Origin: an uncultured Granulosicoccus sp.
GTDB taxonomy: Bacteria; Pseudomonadota; Gammaproteobacteria; Granulosicoccales; Granulosicoccaceae
NCBI GenBank assembly: GCA_947492525.1
Contig: CANLNQ010000033.1
Location: 1 to 64,000, forward strand
Direction: 5' to 3'
Length of the DNA stretch: 64,000 nucleotides
Part shown: piece by piece, positions 26,366 to 35,277 of the stretch
How positions within the stretch are numbered: the first letter of the stretch is position 1
Layout: the number at the start of each line of letters is the position of its first letter
Translations under genes and position numbers: made by a program
Notes under the pieces: generated by a model
What the model was told of the DNA's origin: nothing
The model's database searches: none
Seen by the model: only the letters and a program-made list of their open reading frames with translations

Positions 26366-27394
26366 TCAGGCATCGAGAAAACCGGTGAGTACATTGCGGG
26401 TATTGATACCGATTTCCTCCACGGCATAACCGCCTTCCATGACGAACAGGGTCGGCATTGCCTGCTGGCCGATGCGCTGCCCACAGCGGGTGAAGTCGTC
26501 GCTGTTCAGCTTGAAGAAACTGATGGGATCCCGTTCGAAGGCATCGACACCCAGCGATACCACCAGGGCGTCAGGCAGGTATTCACCGATGCGTTTCAAT
26601 GAGTCATGCAGTGCTTCGGACCAGGCATCATAGGTGGTACCGGGTAGCATCGGATGGTTGATGTTGTAACCTTCTCCTTCGCCGCGGCCGGTTTCTTCGG
26701 CATAGCCGAGAAAATAGGGAAAGGCATGGCCGGGATTGCCATGCAGCGACACGAACAATACATCGTTGCGTTCGTAGAAGATGTCCTGCGTTCCGTTGCC
26801 ATGGTGGAAATCGATATCGAGAATGGCTACCCGCGATGCGCCGGCATCCCGCAATTGCTGTGCTGCAATGGCGGCATTGTTCAGAAAGCAGTAGCCACCG
26901 AAGAGGTCGTAGCCGGCATGGTGTCCGGGCGGGCGGCACAGCGAGAAGACGGAATCATCGCTAGCGCTGAGCAGGCGAGCCGCGGTCTGTGCACAGGCGG
27001 CGCTACTTTGAACTGCCTGCCAACTGGTGGCCGTAATGGCTGTTTCCGTGGCGCCGGCGAAATAGCCGAGCTTGCCTTCGATGTGTTCCGGCTCGCGCTG
27101 TTGCATTCGGCGCGCGGCAACAATCGTGGGCAATGCCTCACCTTCGTAGCCTTCGGCCTCCCACAGCGTCCAGGCCGTGGCAAGAAAATGCAGATAATCT
27201 GCCCCGTGAACCTTTGCCACGGTGGCCAGGTCCAGTGCTTCGGGTGCCTGCGGCGCGCTGAACCCACCTTCAGCCAGTGCCTTCGCGATGTAATCCCAAC
27301 GTTCGGGGCACTCATAAGGGCGTACCAGTTGCCCGCCGGAGAGCTCACCCTTGGGAAAGTGCAGAACGTGGTCGGTACTGGCGATGGTTTTCAT
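26366..27394 (-). CDS. Class II histone deacetylase/acetylpolyamine amidohydrolase-like enzyme
   Basis: The 342-residue protein carries the zinc deacetylase motifs RPPGHHAGYDLFGGYCFLNN, DIDFHHGNGTQDIFYER and, near the end, MEGGYAVEEIG. The size and the PYECPERWDYI start resemble bacterial acetylpolyamine amidohydrolases (AphA/HdaH). It likely removes acetyl groups from acetylated amines in the cytoplasm. The start at 27394 gives MKTIASTDHVLHF, matching relatives; an upstream start at 27442 is less convincing. It is divergent from the AcoR-type regulator. Confidence 0.88.
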   Translation of the reverse strand: MKTIASTDHVLHFPKGELSGGQLVRPYECPERWDYIAKALAEGGFSAPQAPEALDLATVAKVHGADYLHFLATAWTLWEAEGYEGEALPTIVAARRMQQREPEHIEGKLGYFAGATETAITATSWQAVQSSAACAQTAARLLSASDDSVFSLCRPPGHHAGYDLFGGYCFLNNAAIAAQQLRDAGASRVAILDIDFHHGNGTQDIFYERNDVLFVSLHGNPGHAFPYFLGYAEETGRGEGEGYNINHPMLPGTTYDAWSEALHDSLKRIGEYLPDALVVSLGVDAFERDPISFFKLNSDDFTRCGQRIGQQAMPTLFVMEGGYAVEEIGINTRNVLTGFLDA

Positions 27395-27535
27395 GACGAA
27401 GGCAGACAATGATTGGGCAGGCTCGGTGCGTCCCGATGACACGCCGCTGATCGATACCGCATGTGGTCCAGCAGGCCTCAGGTCCCATTGACAATGACAG
27501 CGGCTTTGTTACTGTCTGGGAACGAGGTGAGACTC

Positions 27536-29407
27536 ATGGGCATGAACGACAGTGAGCATATCAGGGAAATAGAAGCTGCTCTACAAGGGGGGCCGAGCCT
27601 GCGTGACCCGGACGTCATCGCATCCTGGCGTCGCTGCATCGATCAGCACAAGCTGGACCCTGCTGCACCGCAGTCAGCGCATGTGGTGACGGAATCACGA
27701 TTGCGAGAGCATCGTCAGGAAGCCGAGAGCCTGGTGCATATTGCTCGCGGCGGACTGAAGCGCCTGTTCAGGCAGGTCGCCGGACAACGCTACGTCGTGT
27801 TGCTGACCGATCGGCACGGGGTGGCAGTCGATTATTTCGGCGATCGGAATTTCGAGGGTGAACTGCAAAGGGCAGGCTTGTATCTGGGCGCTCACTGGGC
27901 TGAAGGGCTGTCGGGCACCAGTGCCGCCGGTGCCTGTATCCAGACCGGCAAGGCGCTTACCATTCATCAGGATGATCATTTCGATCTGACTCACACACCG
28001 CTCAGTTGTACGGCAGCTCCCATCTACGATACCAGTGGTTCCCTGGCGGCGGTACTCGACATATCGCTGCTGCGTTCCCCACGACCCAAGACCAGTCAGC
28101 GTCTGGCCATGCAACTGGTTTCGGCATCGGTCAGGCGCGTGGAGCTGGCCAATCTGATGGCCCGCAGCGCCTCGGAATGGGTGCTGCGCTTCTCCCTGTC
28201 CCCTGAGTTGCTGGATGTCGATCCGGAGGCCGCAGTGACGCTGGACGGCAGTGGTCGGATCATCGGCTTCACCCATGGCGCGGCGCGAGCACTGTGTGGT
28301 GTTGCCGGAACCGATTGGCGAGCCTCGGAAGCGCTGTTGGGGCAGTCGATCACGCGCTATTTCAATATCGATGTGAATCAGCTGCCGGCGTTCATGCGCG
28401 GGCGTCCTGCGGAAGAGCGCGTGCTGCAGTTCGTGGATGGCTCGCCGGTCTTTGCGCATGCCATTGCACCGCAACCCGCGTTGAACACCCAGACATCCAC
28501 TCGCCGCACGCGGTTCAATCCGCTGAGCGATCTGCATGGCGGAGATGAACGCATGCTGAGTGTCCAGACCATGGCCAATCGCCTGGTGGAAAGTACCGTA
28601 CCGGTGTGCATTCAGGGCGAGACCGGCAGCGGCAGACGCAGTCTGGCCAAGGCGATGCATGATAGCCGGACGCCCGGTCAGCGATTTCGTGTGCTGAGTT
28701 GTACCGGCCTGCTACCGGCAATGATAGACAGTGGTGAGTGGTTGGCGGAGATTGTCGATGACCCGGCCGGAGGGGTACCGCTCATCGACGGTGGCTCCGT
28801 GTACATCGACGAACTGTCTGATCTGCAACCCGTGGCTCAGGACGCTCTGGTGAGATTGCTGAGCAGGCTGGATGATCACGAGGGAAACCGCGGTACAGTC
28901 AGGTGCGTACCTCGACTGCTGTGCTCTTCTCGAGAACCTTTGACTGAGTTGACCGACGGTGGCCGATTTCGCGCAGACTTGATGCATCGTCTGGCAGGAG
29001 CCACACTCGTATTACCCGCGTTGAGACAGAGACAGGATTTCCATTGGCTGTTGCACCGGGTATTGCAACAGCGCTGTCATACCGATCCGCCTGCCTATCG
29101 ATTCACCCAGGCTGCTCAGGATGCCCTGGCGCGCAGGCACTGGGGCGGCAATCTGCGCGAATTGAGCAATGTGGTCGATGTTGCCATAGCGCTGTGCCCG
29201 GGGGCCGTGATCGGTATCGAGCACCTTCCACCGGACCCGGGTGGGGAGATCACGGTCAGCCAGAGTAGCGCGCGCAACCCGCGTGATCTGGCGCAGCTGC
29301 TTGAATCCTGCCAATGGAATATCTCACGCGTTGCCAGAGTACTGGGGGTGAATCGCAGTACCGTGCATCGGCGTATGCAACGTGCGGGGTTGCAGCGACC
29401 GGATTGA
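27536..29407 (+). CDS. AcoR-type Fis regulator with degenerate AAA+ domain
   Basis: The architecture is AcoR-like: an N-terminal helical region, GAF domain (about residues 60-200), a second sensor-like region, a central AAA+ domain (about 335-560) and a C-terminal Fis helix-turn-helix (NISRVARVLGVNRSTVHRRM). The AAA+ domain is damaged: Walker A reads GETGSGRRS from residue 361, so the nucleotide-binding Lys is Arg367; the GAFTGA sigma-54 loop after the FRVLSCTGLLPAMIDSGEWL segment is absent. Walker B is kept (GGSVYIDELSDL), as is an Arg-finger-like FRADLMHRL. It probably cannot hydrolyse ATP or activate sigma-54 and may work as a sigma-70 regulator. RBS GAGGTGAG precedes the ATG at 27536. It lies just upstream of the flavin monooxygenase gene. 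Confidence 0.88.
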   Translation: MGMNDSEHIREIEAALQGGPSLRDPDVIASWRRCIDQHKLDPAAPQSAHVVTESRLREHRQEAESLVHIARGGLKRLFRQVAGQRYVVLLTDRHGVAVDYFGDRNFEGELQRAGLYLGAHWAEGLSGTSAAGACIQTGKALTIHQDDHFDLTHTPLSCTAAPIYDTSGSLAAVLDISLLRSPRPKTSQRLAMQLVSASVRRVELANLMARSASEWVLRFSLSPELLDVDPEAAVTLDGSGRIIGFTHGAARALCGVAGTDWRASEALLGQSITRYFNIDVNQLPAFMRGRPAEERVLQFVDGSPVFAHAIAPQPALNTQTSTRRTRFNPLSDLHGGDERMLSVQTMANRLVESTVPVCIQGETGSGRRSLAKAMHDSRTPGQRFRVLSCTGLLPAMIDSGEWLAEIVDDPAGGVPLIDGGSVYIDELSDLQPVAQDALVRLLSRLDDHEGNRGTVRCVPRLLCSSREPLTELTDGGRFRADLMHRLAGATLVLPALRQRQDFHWLLHRVLQQRCHTDPPAYRFTQAAQDALARRHWGGNLRELSNVVDVAIALCPGAVIGIEHLPPDPGGEITVSQSSARNPRDLAQLLESCQWNISRVARVLGVNRSTVHRRMQRAGLQRPD

Positions 29408-29464
29408 TCTCCGGCAAACGATGCAGGCGGGCGGTATCCGCGATGACGCGGGACGCCTCGCAAG

Positions 29465-29502
29465 GTGTTGCAGCGTTCGTCTAGGTGTTGCATTGTGTTG
29501 CA
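29465..29502 (+). promoter_or_regulatory. Three phased GTGTTGCA direct repeats upstream of the monooxygenase gene
   Basis: GTGTTGCA occurs exactly at 29465-29472, 29485-29492 and 29495-29502, with spacings of 20 and 10 bases, so all three face the same side of the helix. They lie 125-162 bases before the monooxygenase start and just after the AcoR-type gene, and are good candidate operator sites for it. No convincing -24/-12 sigma-54 promoter was seen nearby. Confidence 0.7.
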
Positions 29503-29626
29503 TTTGCCACGACTGAGCGATTATTGACTGCTTCCTGTTGCGCAAAACAGCTGCGCCGAACGTTCATTCCAGCGCCCGTAGGTGGTTTCATCGGTTTTCC
29601 ACTTGTCACCACCGAGGAGAAGCGCA

Positions 29627-31429
29627 ATGCTGGATATTGCCCCCAATGGAAAAGTCAGCGCAGTACTGCAAAAGCTTGAACAGGCTCTGAGTGAAAAGGA
29701 CATCGACCGAGCCCTGGAGCTGTTCGAGGATGAGAGCTATTGGCGAGATCTGGTCGCCTTTACCTGGAACATCAAGACCGTAGAAGGCAAGGCAGAAATC
29801 AGAGACATGCTCGAGTCGCAGCTGGAGACGACCCAGCCTTGCAACTGGCACATACCCGAAGGGGAAGTTGCCACCGAGGAAGAGGGGGTTCTTACCAGCT
29901 GGATCAATTTCGAGACCGGCGTTGCTCGCGGTTATGGACTGGTACGAATCCGCAACGAGAAGATCTGGACTCTGTTGACGGCGGCGGTTGAACTGAAAGG
30001 CCATGAAGAGCCTCTGGGGTTCGAGCGGCCGATGGGGGCCAGGCATGGCGCTGCCCGTGATCGCAAGTCCTGGGCCGAGGAGCGTGAGCAGGAGCTGGCT
30101 GAGCTGGGGTACTCGCAGCAGCCGGAAGTCGTGATTGTTGGCGGTGGGCAGGGCGGTATTGCCCTTGGCGCACGCTTGCGGCAACTGGGTGTGCCCACGA
30201 TCATCATCGAGAAGAATGAACGCGCCGGTGACAGCTGGCGCAACCGCTACAAATCCCTGTGTCTGCACGATCCTGTCTGGTATGACCACCTTCCCTATCT
30301 GCCGTTTCCTGCCAATTGGCCCATCTTTGCGCCCAAGGACAAGCTGGGAGACTGGCTGGAGATGTATACCCGAGTCATGGAGTTGAACTACTGGACACGT
30401 AGTACGGCGCAGTCTGCCCGGTACGATGAGACGGCAGGGAAGTGGACGGTTGTCGTGGATCGTGATGGCGAAGAGGTGACACTCACACCGCGCAATCTGG
30501 TACTGGCCACAGGAATGTCGGGCAAGGCGAATGTTCCCCGATTCAAGGGCGCGGATCGCTTCAAGGGCGACCAGCATCATTCCTCGCAACATCCCGGGCC
30601 GGATCCGTTCAAGGGCAAGAAGGTGGTGGTCATCGGGTCGAACAACTCGGCCCACGATATCTGCGCAGCACTGTGGGAGAACGATGTCGACGTCACGATG
30701 GTGCAGCGTTCATCGACACACATCGTACGCTCCGATTCCCTGATGGAAATCGGTCTGGGTGCCCTGTATTCCGAAGAGGCGGTGGCCAATGGCATGACGA
30801 CGCAGAAGGCCGACATGATCTTTGCCTCGATACCCTACAGGATCATGCACGAGTTCCAGATTCCGCTGTATGACCGGATGCGTGAGCGCGATGCCGACTT
30901 CTATGCCGGTCTTGAAAAGGCCGGCTTTCAGCTGGACTGGGGGGCGGATGGTTCCGGGTTGTTCATGAAGTATCTGCGACGCGGGTCGGGCTACTACATC
31001 GATATCGGCGCCAGTCAGCTGATCATCGACGGCAAGATCAAACTCAAATCGGGGCAGGTCAGCGAGATAACTGAAGACTCGGTAATCTTCGACGATGGCA
31101 GCGAGCTGCCGGCAGATGTCATCGTCTACGCAACGGGATTCGGTTCCATGAACGGCTGGGCAGCCGATCTGATCAGTCAGGAAGTGGCCGACAAGGTGGG
31201 CAAGTGTTGGGGCCTGGGTTCTGACACGCCGAAGGATCCGGGGCCGTGGGAAGGGGAGCAACGCAACATGTGGAAGCCGACCCAGCAGGAAGCCCTGTGG
31301 TTCCATGGAGGCAATCTGCACCAGTCGCGGCACTATTCACTGTACCTGGCGCTGCAATTGAAAGCACGGGCTGCAGGCATCGATACCCCTGTCTATGGTC
31401 TGCAGGAAACCCACCACGACGGACGATGA
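29627..31429 (+). CDS. Flavin-containing monooxygenase with N-terminal NTF2-like domain
   Basis: The 600-residue protein has an NTF2/SnoaL-like domain (about 1-120) joined to a two-dinucleotide flavoprotein. FAD motif: EVVIVGGGQGGIALGARL (about residue 166); FMO/BVMO-like fingerprint FKGDQHHSSQH; second nucleotide motif KKVVVIGSNNSAHDIC; late ATG motif VIVYATGFGSMNG. Such NTF2-FMO fusions form a bacterial and fungal family of unknown substrate. The ATG at 29627 follows GAGGAGAAGCGCA, a strong ribosome site. It is likely controlled by the AcoR-like regulator upstream. Confidence 0.9.
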   Translation: MLDIAPNGKVSAVLQKLEQALSEKDIDRALELFEDESYWRDLVAFTWNIKTVEGKAEIRDMLESQLETTQPCNWHIPEGEVATEEEGVLTSWINFETGVARGYGLVRIRNEKIWTLLTAAVELKGHEEPLGFERPMGARHGAARDRKSWAEEREQELAELGYSQQPEVVIVGGGQGGIALGARLRQLGVPTIIIEKNERAGDSWRNRYKSLCLHDPVWYDHLPYLPFPANWPIFAPKDKLGDWLEMYTRVMELNYWTRSTAQSARYDETAGKWTVVVDRDGEEVTLTPRNLVLATGMSGKANVPRFKGADRFKGDQHHSSQHPGPDPFKGKKVVVIGSNNSAHDICAALWENDVDVTMVQRSSTHIVRSDSLMEIGLGALYSEEAVANGMTTQKADMIFASIPYRIMHEFQIPLYDRMRERDADFYAGLEKAGFQLDWGADGSGLFMKYLRRGSGYYIDIGASQLIIDGKIKLKSGQVSEITEDSVIFDDGSELPADVIVYATGFGSMNGWAADLISQEVADKVGKCWGLGSDTPKDPGPWEGEQRNMWKPTQQEALWFHGGNLHQSRHYSLYLALQLKARAAGIDTPVYGLQETHHDGR

Positions 31430-31472
31430 GGCTCGACTGCACGACAAGGTAGTGCGAAAAGGCAGGTCGGAC

Positions 31473-31497
31473 GTGATCCCGGGCAGCCCGGGATCAC
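31473..31497. terminator. Bidirectional hairpin terminator between convergent genes
   Basis: A perfect 11-bp stem (GTGATCCCGGG / CCCGGGATCAC) with CAG loop lies between the convergent monooxygenase and chemoreceptor stops. No T tract follows on the + strand; a bidirectional hairpin is inferred. Confidence 0.7.
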
Positions 31498-31510
31498 ATA
31501 AGGTTGACGG

Positions 31511-33811
31511 TCAATCCGTTTGCGCAGAGGAGTCGCCTAGCTCGAATTTCTCGACTCTTCTGCGCAGTTCCTCGGCCAGTTCCGAAATGTCACGGGAGGT
31601 TGACTGCAATCGGGTGACACCCTGCTTGGTCTGGTCGATACCCGCCGCCAGGCTGCAGGTATTTTCAGTGATCCTGTCGCCGTTGTTGGCGGCGTTGTGC
31701 ACGCTCAGCGACATCTCCGTGGTGCTGGCAGTCTGCTTTTCCACCGCCTCCGCGATGACGTTCTGGATGCTGCTGATTCGCTTGATGGTCTGACTGATGG
31801 AGGTGATGGCCTGAACCGCTTCACCGCTGTTGAGCTGTATGGCTTCGATACTCTTGCCGATTTCCTCGGTGGCCTTGGCCGTGCCCTTGGCCAGTTCCTT
31901 GACCTCGTTGGCCACCACCGCAAAGCCCTTGCCTGCATCCCCCGCACGGGCAGCTTCTATGGTTGCATTCAGAGCCAGGAGATTGGTCTGCTCGGCGATC
32001 GAGGTAATGACCTTGAGCACGTTGCCGATATTGGTGGAGGAATCGGATAATTGCCTGACCGTGGAATCGGTGCTTTCAGTCAGTTTCACGGCCTGGTTGG
32101 CGACCTCGGCAGCTTCACCGGCATTCAGGGCAATGTGCGTGATGGCCATGGTCATCTGCGACATGGCTGTGGCCACATCGTCTATGTCCGCTTTCATGGT
32201 GGTCGAGGTGCTCGACATCGATATCATGTCGTCGGAGGCATGAATGGCCATGTTGTCGATCTCGTTGCTGGTGTCGGCCAGCGTGACCGATGCATTCTTC
32301 AGCGCGGTCGAGCTGCTGCGTATGTGCGTGAGATTGTCCTTCAGCTCACTGAGCAATGTCTCGATACCACTGCCCATCCGGCCGACAAGATCCTCACCGG
32401 TGATGGTGACCGGACGTGTCAGATCACCGTTGACCGCGCTGTTGACAATATCGAGCAGCGTGTCGACCCTGGCATTGATCTCGCGTTCCTTGCTCTTCGC
32501 AACTTCCACCTCTCTGGCGCGCTCGGCCTCCACGTTGCGCGAAATGTTCTGCCACTCTGCAATCACCCCATGCCGGGTTCCGTCTTCGGTGATGATGGGG
32601 TTTGCGGTCAACCGGAATGTGTATTCGCCATAGACGATGGTCTCCTCGTGCCGAAAGCTGATGTTCTTGAGTCTGGGGCGAGTCTCCGCGCGCGGGTGCA
32701 GTTCGTTCCAGGTGTAATCCTGCAGGTGATCGGCCGAAAATTCCGGGTTGCTCCGCTGGATATCCGGTTCTATCGCCTTCAGGGTCTTCTGGGCAGAGTC
32801 GTTGAAATAGATGATGCGATCGGACGAGTCCGCCACCACGATGCTGGCATAACTGGCATCCAGTGCCTGCTGCAATCGTCGTGCAGTCGTTGTCTCGAGC
32901 TGAATGGCTTCGACCATGTTCGAGAATCGCGTCGATGCCTGGTTGAAATATCGGGCAACGTCGGCCAGCTCGTCATGACCACTGCTGTCCAGAACGGCCT
33001 TGCCGGAGCCTGATTCCTCGGCGATGTCCTTGAGTGCCGCACCGAGTGTACGCACCGGTCGGATGAACCGCTGCCGTATCCTGAGATAGCCGACGCCTGC
33101 GATGACGATGGCCAGCACGATCAGCGAGAGCAGAATGGTCTTGTAACGCCTTGCACGGCTCATGTGCTCCATTACCGATTGTTCGGTTCGCTCATCCAGC
33201 ATGGCGTAGAACTCGTCCAGAGGTCGCATGATCTGCGCTTTTCTCTGGTGATATTCGTCGGAATGCAGTAGCTGGCGAGCCAGTACGTGATCAGGCTCGC
33301 CCTGCCGCGTGAACTCACCCTGTTCATCTTCGAACAAGCCCTTGACCGCATTCATTGCGGTGGTTTCAAGCTCGGTCAGCGCATCCGAGTTCTGTTTCGC
33401 CTCGGCAAGTTTCGCCAGTTCCTGATCGGTGAATTCAAGTTCTCGCAGGATCTCCTGCAATGCGACGGCTTGCGTATCAGGTCGCGGTATTTCCCCGACA
33501 GCAGCAAGATCCCAATAGACACGGTTGTAGTCCTGCGGTCTGGGCTTCCTGCCGTCACGAATGGCAATGATGTCCCGAAATTGCTGCTCGTAGCGTGGTT
33601 CGCCGGTGACTACATAGGTGCGAGCCACTCGCGTCAGGTCATCCGAACTCTGTCGAAGCTCGTCGGCTGCCAGATAGGAGTGATAGCGTGTCTCCTGACT
33701 GCGAATCACTTCTCTCTGGTTCTGCTGCATCAACGAGACGTTCGCCAGAATGCAGATAAGCAGCAGACTGCTGAGTGCGAAGTAGAACGTTGATAATGAA
33801 CTCAGTTTCAT
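31511..33811 (-). CDS. Methyl-accepting chemotaxis protein with HAMP and PAS
   Basis: The 766-residue chemoreceptor has an N-terminal membrane segment ([20 protein letters not shown]), a periplasmic sensor of about 200 residues, a second segment ([19 protein letters not shown]) and HAMP ([15 protein letters not shown]). A PAS domain follows (about residues 310-430, [12 protein letters not shown]). The signalling tip is canonical: [34 protein letters not shown]. The sensor domain is not recognised. It controls flagellar or twitching behaviour through CheA. The end SSAQTD lacks a CheR/CheB-tethering pentapeptide. Confidence 0.92.
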   Translation of the reverse strand: MKLSSLSTFYFALSSLLLICILANVSLMQQNQREVIRSQETRYHSYLAADELRQSSDDLTRVARTYVVTGEPRYEQQFRDIIAIRDGRKPRPQDYNRVYWDLAAVGEIPRPDTQAVALQEILRELEFTDQELAKLAEAKQNSDALTELETTAMNAVKGLFEDEQGEFTRQGEPDHVLARQLLHSDEYHQRKAQIMRPLDEFYAMLDERTEQSVMEHMSRARRYKTILLSLIVLAIVIAGVGYLRIRQRFIRPVRTLGAALKDIAEESGSGKAVLDSSGHDELADVARYFNQASTRFSNMVEAIQLETTTARRLQQALDASYASIVVADSSDRIIYFNDSAQKTLKAIEPDIQRSNPEFSADHLQDYTWNELHPRAETRPRLKNISFRHEETIVYGEYTFRLTANPIITEDGTRHGVIAEWQNISRNVEAERAREVEVAKSKEREINARVDTLLDIVNSAVNGDLTRPVTITGEDLVGRMGSGIETLLSELKDNLTHIRSSSTALKNASVTLADTSNEIDNMAIHASDDMISMSSTSTTMKADIDDVATAMSQMTMAITHIALNAGEAAEVANQAVKLTESTDSTVRQLSDSSTNIGNVLKVITSIAEQTNLLALNATIEAARAGDAGKGFAVVANEVKELAKGTAKATEEIGKSIEAIQLNSGEAVQAITSISQTIKRISSIQNVIAEAVEKQTASTTEMSLSVHNAANNGDRITENTCSLAAGIDQTKQGVTRLQSTSRDISELAEELRRRVEKFELGDSSAQTD

Positions 33812-33926
33812 GGTGGCATGCCGTCACGTGAGCGTTTCATGTGCTCTCCTTCACCGAATCAGGACATCGTTTCATCCAGTGTGTTATCGGTTGGCGGCAA
33901 GCCTTGTCTCAGCCGAGGGGTTATCA

Positions 33927-33982
33927 GGTTACAGTTGTAACCCTCTGAGTCAACATCGGGCTTGTGCGTGTTACCCCGTAAC
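33927..33982. promoter_or_regulatory. Paired GTTAC inverted repeats upstream of the chemoreceptor gene
   Basis: GGTTACAGTTGTAACC (33927-33942) and GTTACCCCGTAAC (33970-33982) are two GTTAC-based palindromes 27 bases apart in the promoter region of the chemoreceptor gene; another GTTAC follows at 33991. They may be sites for one regulator, or RNA hairpins ending argE transcription. Function unproven. Confidence 0.45.
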
Positions 33983-33991
33983 GACTGGCCG

Positions 33992-35155
33992 TTACAGACC
34001 CTCGGGGTGACTCATACGGGCAAGCAGGCGTTCGAGCATCTCTTCACACAGATTCATCTGATCGACACTGATGAATTCGTCCGGCTTGTGTCCCTGAGCC
34101 ATGGAGCCGGGTCCGCACACCACGCTTGGTATATCCAGCTGTGAACTGAACATGCCGGCTTCCGTGCCGAAAGCCACCTCCGAACAGTCGTTGGCACCCG
34201 TGAGTGACTTGACGAACTGCACGGCCCAGGAATCCTCCGGTGTGGACAGTCCGGGGTATTCATTGAACAGTTCGAAGGAAACAGCGGCTTCGGGAATTCG
34301 GGATTGCTCTCGAGCCACCAGTGTCCGGGCGTGCTCCTGTATTCGCGCCAGCAGGGCGTCGGGATCGTCCTCGGCCACATTGCGTATTTCAAAGGCCACG
34401 GTGCAGCGGTTGGGAACGATGTTCAGGGCGGTGCCCCCATTGATCAGGCCGGCATGTACCGTGGTGTAGGGCACCTTGCCCTGTTCATGGCCGGCATGAG
34501 GAGCTGCCAGTTCTTCCTGTACTTCCCGCAGGTAGGCGATGAAATCGCAGGCCAGGTGGATGGCGTTGAGGTTGTTCGGTGCCAGTGCCGAGTGACCTTC
34601 ACGGCCAATGAACGTGGCATGTACGCCTCGTTTCCCCTTGTGCCGTATGGCAACACTCAACTCGGTCGGCTCGCCCACCAGACAGAGGCGGGGCCGTATG
34701 GTCTCGTTTGCCAGATGTTCCACCAGAGAACGAACACCGACACATCCGATTTCCTCGTCATAGGACAGGGCAAGGTGCAGCGGCAGTTGCAAGGGCATCC
34801 TGCGAGCCTTGGCCATGGCCGTCATGGCGCAGGCGACGAACCCTTTCATGTCGGCCGTCCCCCGTCCGTAGTAACGACCGTCGCGTTCGGTCAGTTTGAA
34901 CGCCGGCAAGCTCCAGTCCTGCCCGTCTATCGGGACGACATCGGTATGGCCGCTGAGCATGATGCCACCATCGTTTGCAATTCCCGGCACCGTGGCATAG
35001 AGGTTGGCCTTGCCGCCGCCATCATCGGGGATGAGCCTGGATTCGATGCCCTGTTCGGCAAGCCAGGCGCTCACGAAGTCCATCAGTTCGCGGTTGGGGT
35101 TACGGCTGACCGTATCAAAGCCGATCAGGGTTTCCAGCAGGTCACGTGTGCTCAC
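33992..35155 (-). CDS. argE: Acetylornithine deacetylase (ArgE/DapE M20 family)
   Basis: The 387-residue dimetal hydrolase shows LSGHTDVVPIDGQDW, GRYYGRGTADMKGF (metal-bridging Asp), SYDEEIGCVGVRSLVEHL (catalytic Glu pair), VGEPTELSVAIRHKGKRGVHATFIGREGHSALAPNNLNAI and a C-terminal AFGTEAGMF and GPGSMAQGHKPDEFI. These are ArgE hallmarks. It removes acetate from N-acetylornithine in arginine synthesis. It is divergent from galE with a 122-base gap and is not in an arg operon. Confidence 0.92.
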   Translation of the reverse strand: MSTRDLLETLIGFDTVSRNPNRELMDFVSAWLAEQGIESRLIPDDGGGKANLYATVPGIANDGGIMLSGHTDVVPIDGQDWSLPAFKLTERDGRYYGRGTADMKGFVACAMTAMAKARRMPLQLPLHLALSYDEEIGCVGVRSLVEHLANETIRPRLCLVGEPTELSVAIRHKGKRGVHATFIGREGHSALAPNNLNAIHLACDFIAYLREVQEELAAPHAGHEQGKVPYTTVHAGLINGGTALNIVPNRCTVAFEIRNVAEDDPDALLARIQEHARTLVAREQSRIPEAAVSFELFNEYPGLSTPEDSWAVQFVKSLTGANDCSEVAFGTEAGMFSSQLDIPSVVCGPGSMAQGHKPDEFISVDQMNLCEEMLERLLARMSHPEGL

Positions 35156-35277
35156 AACAATTCCTGTCCATATCCGGGTGTCTGAAGGGTCAGGATACCG
35201 TAGCCGGTCTCAAGGCACCTCCCTGCTGGACGACATATAGGGGTATTCGCGCAAGTCACAGGCAGAGTCTCCATCCC

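Noticed and set aside
29408-29626. Sigma-54 promoter before the monooxygenase gene
   Set aside because: No GG-N10-GC with a good -24/-12 context was found, in line with the missing GAFTGA loop in the regulator.
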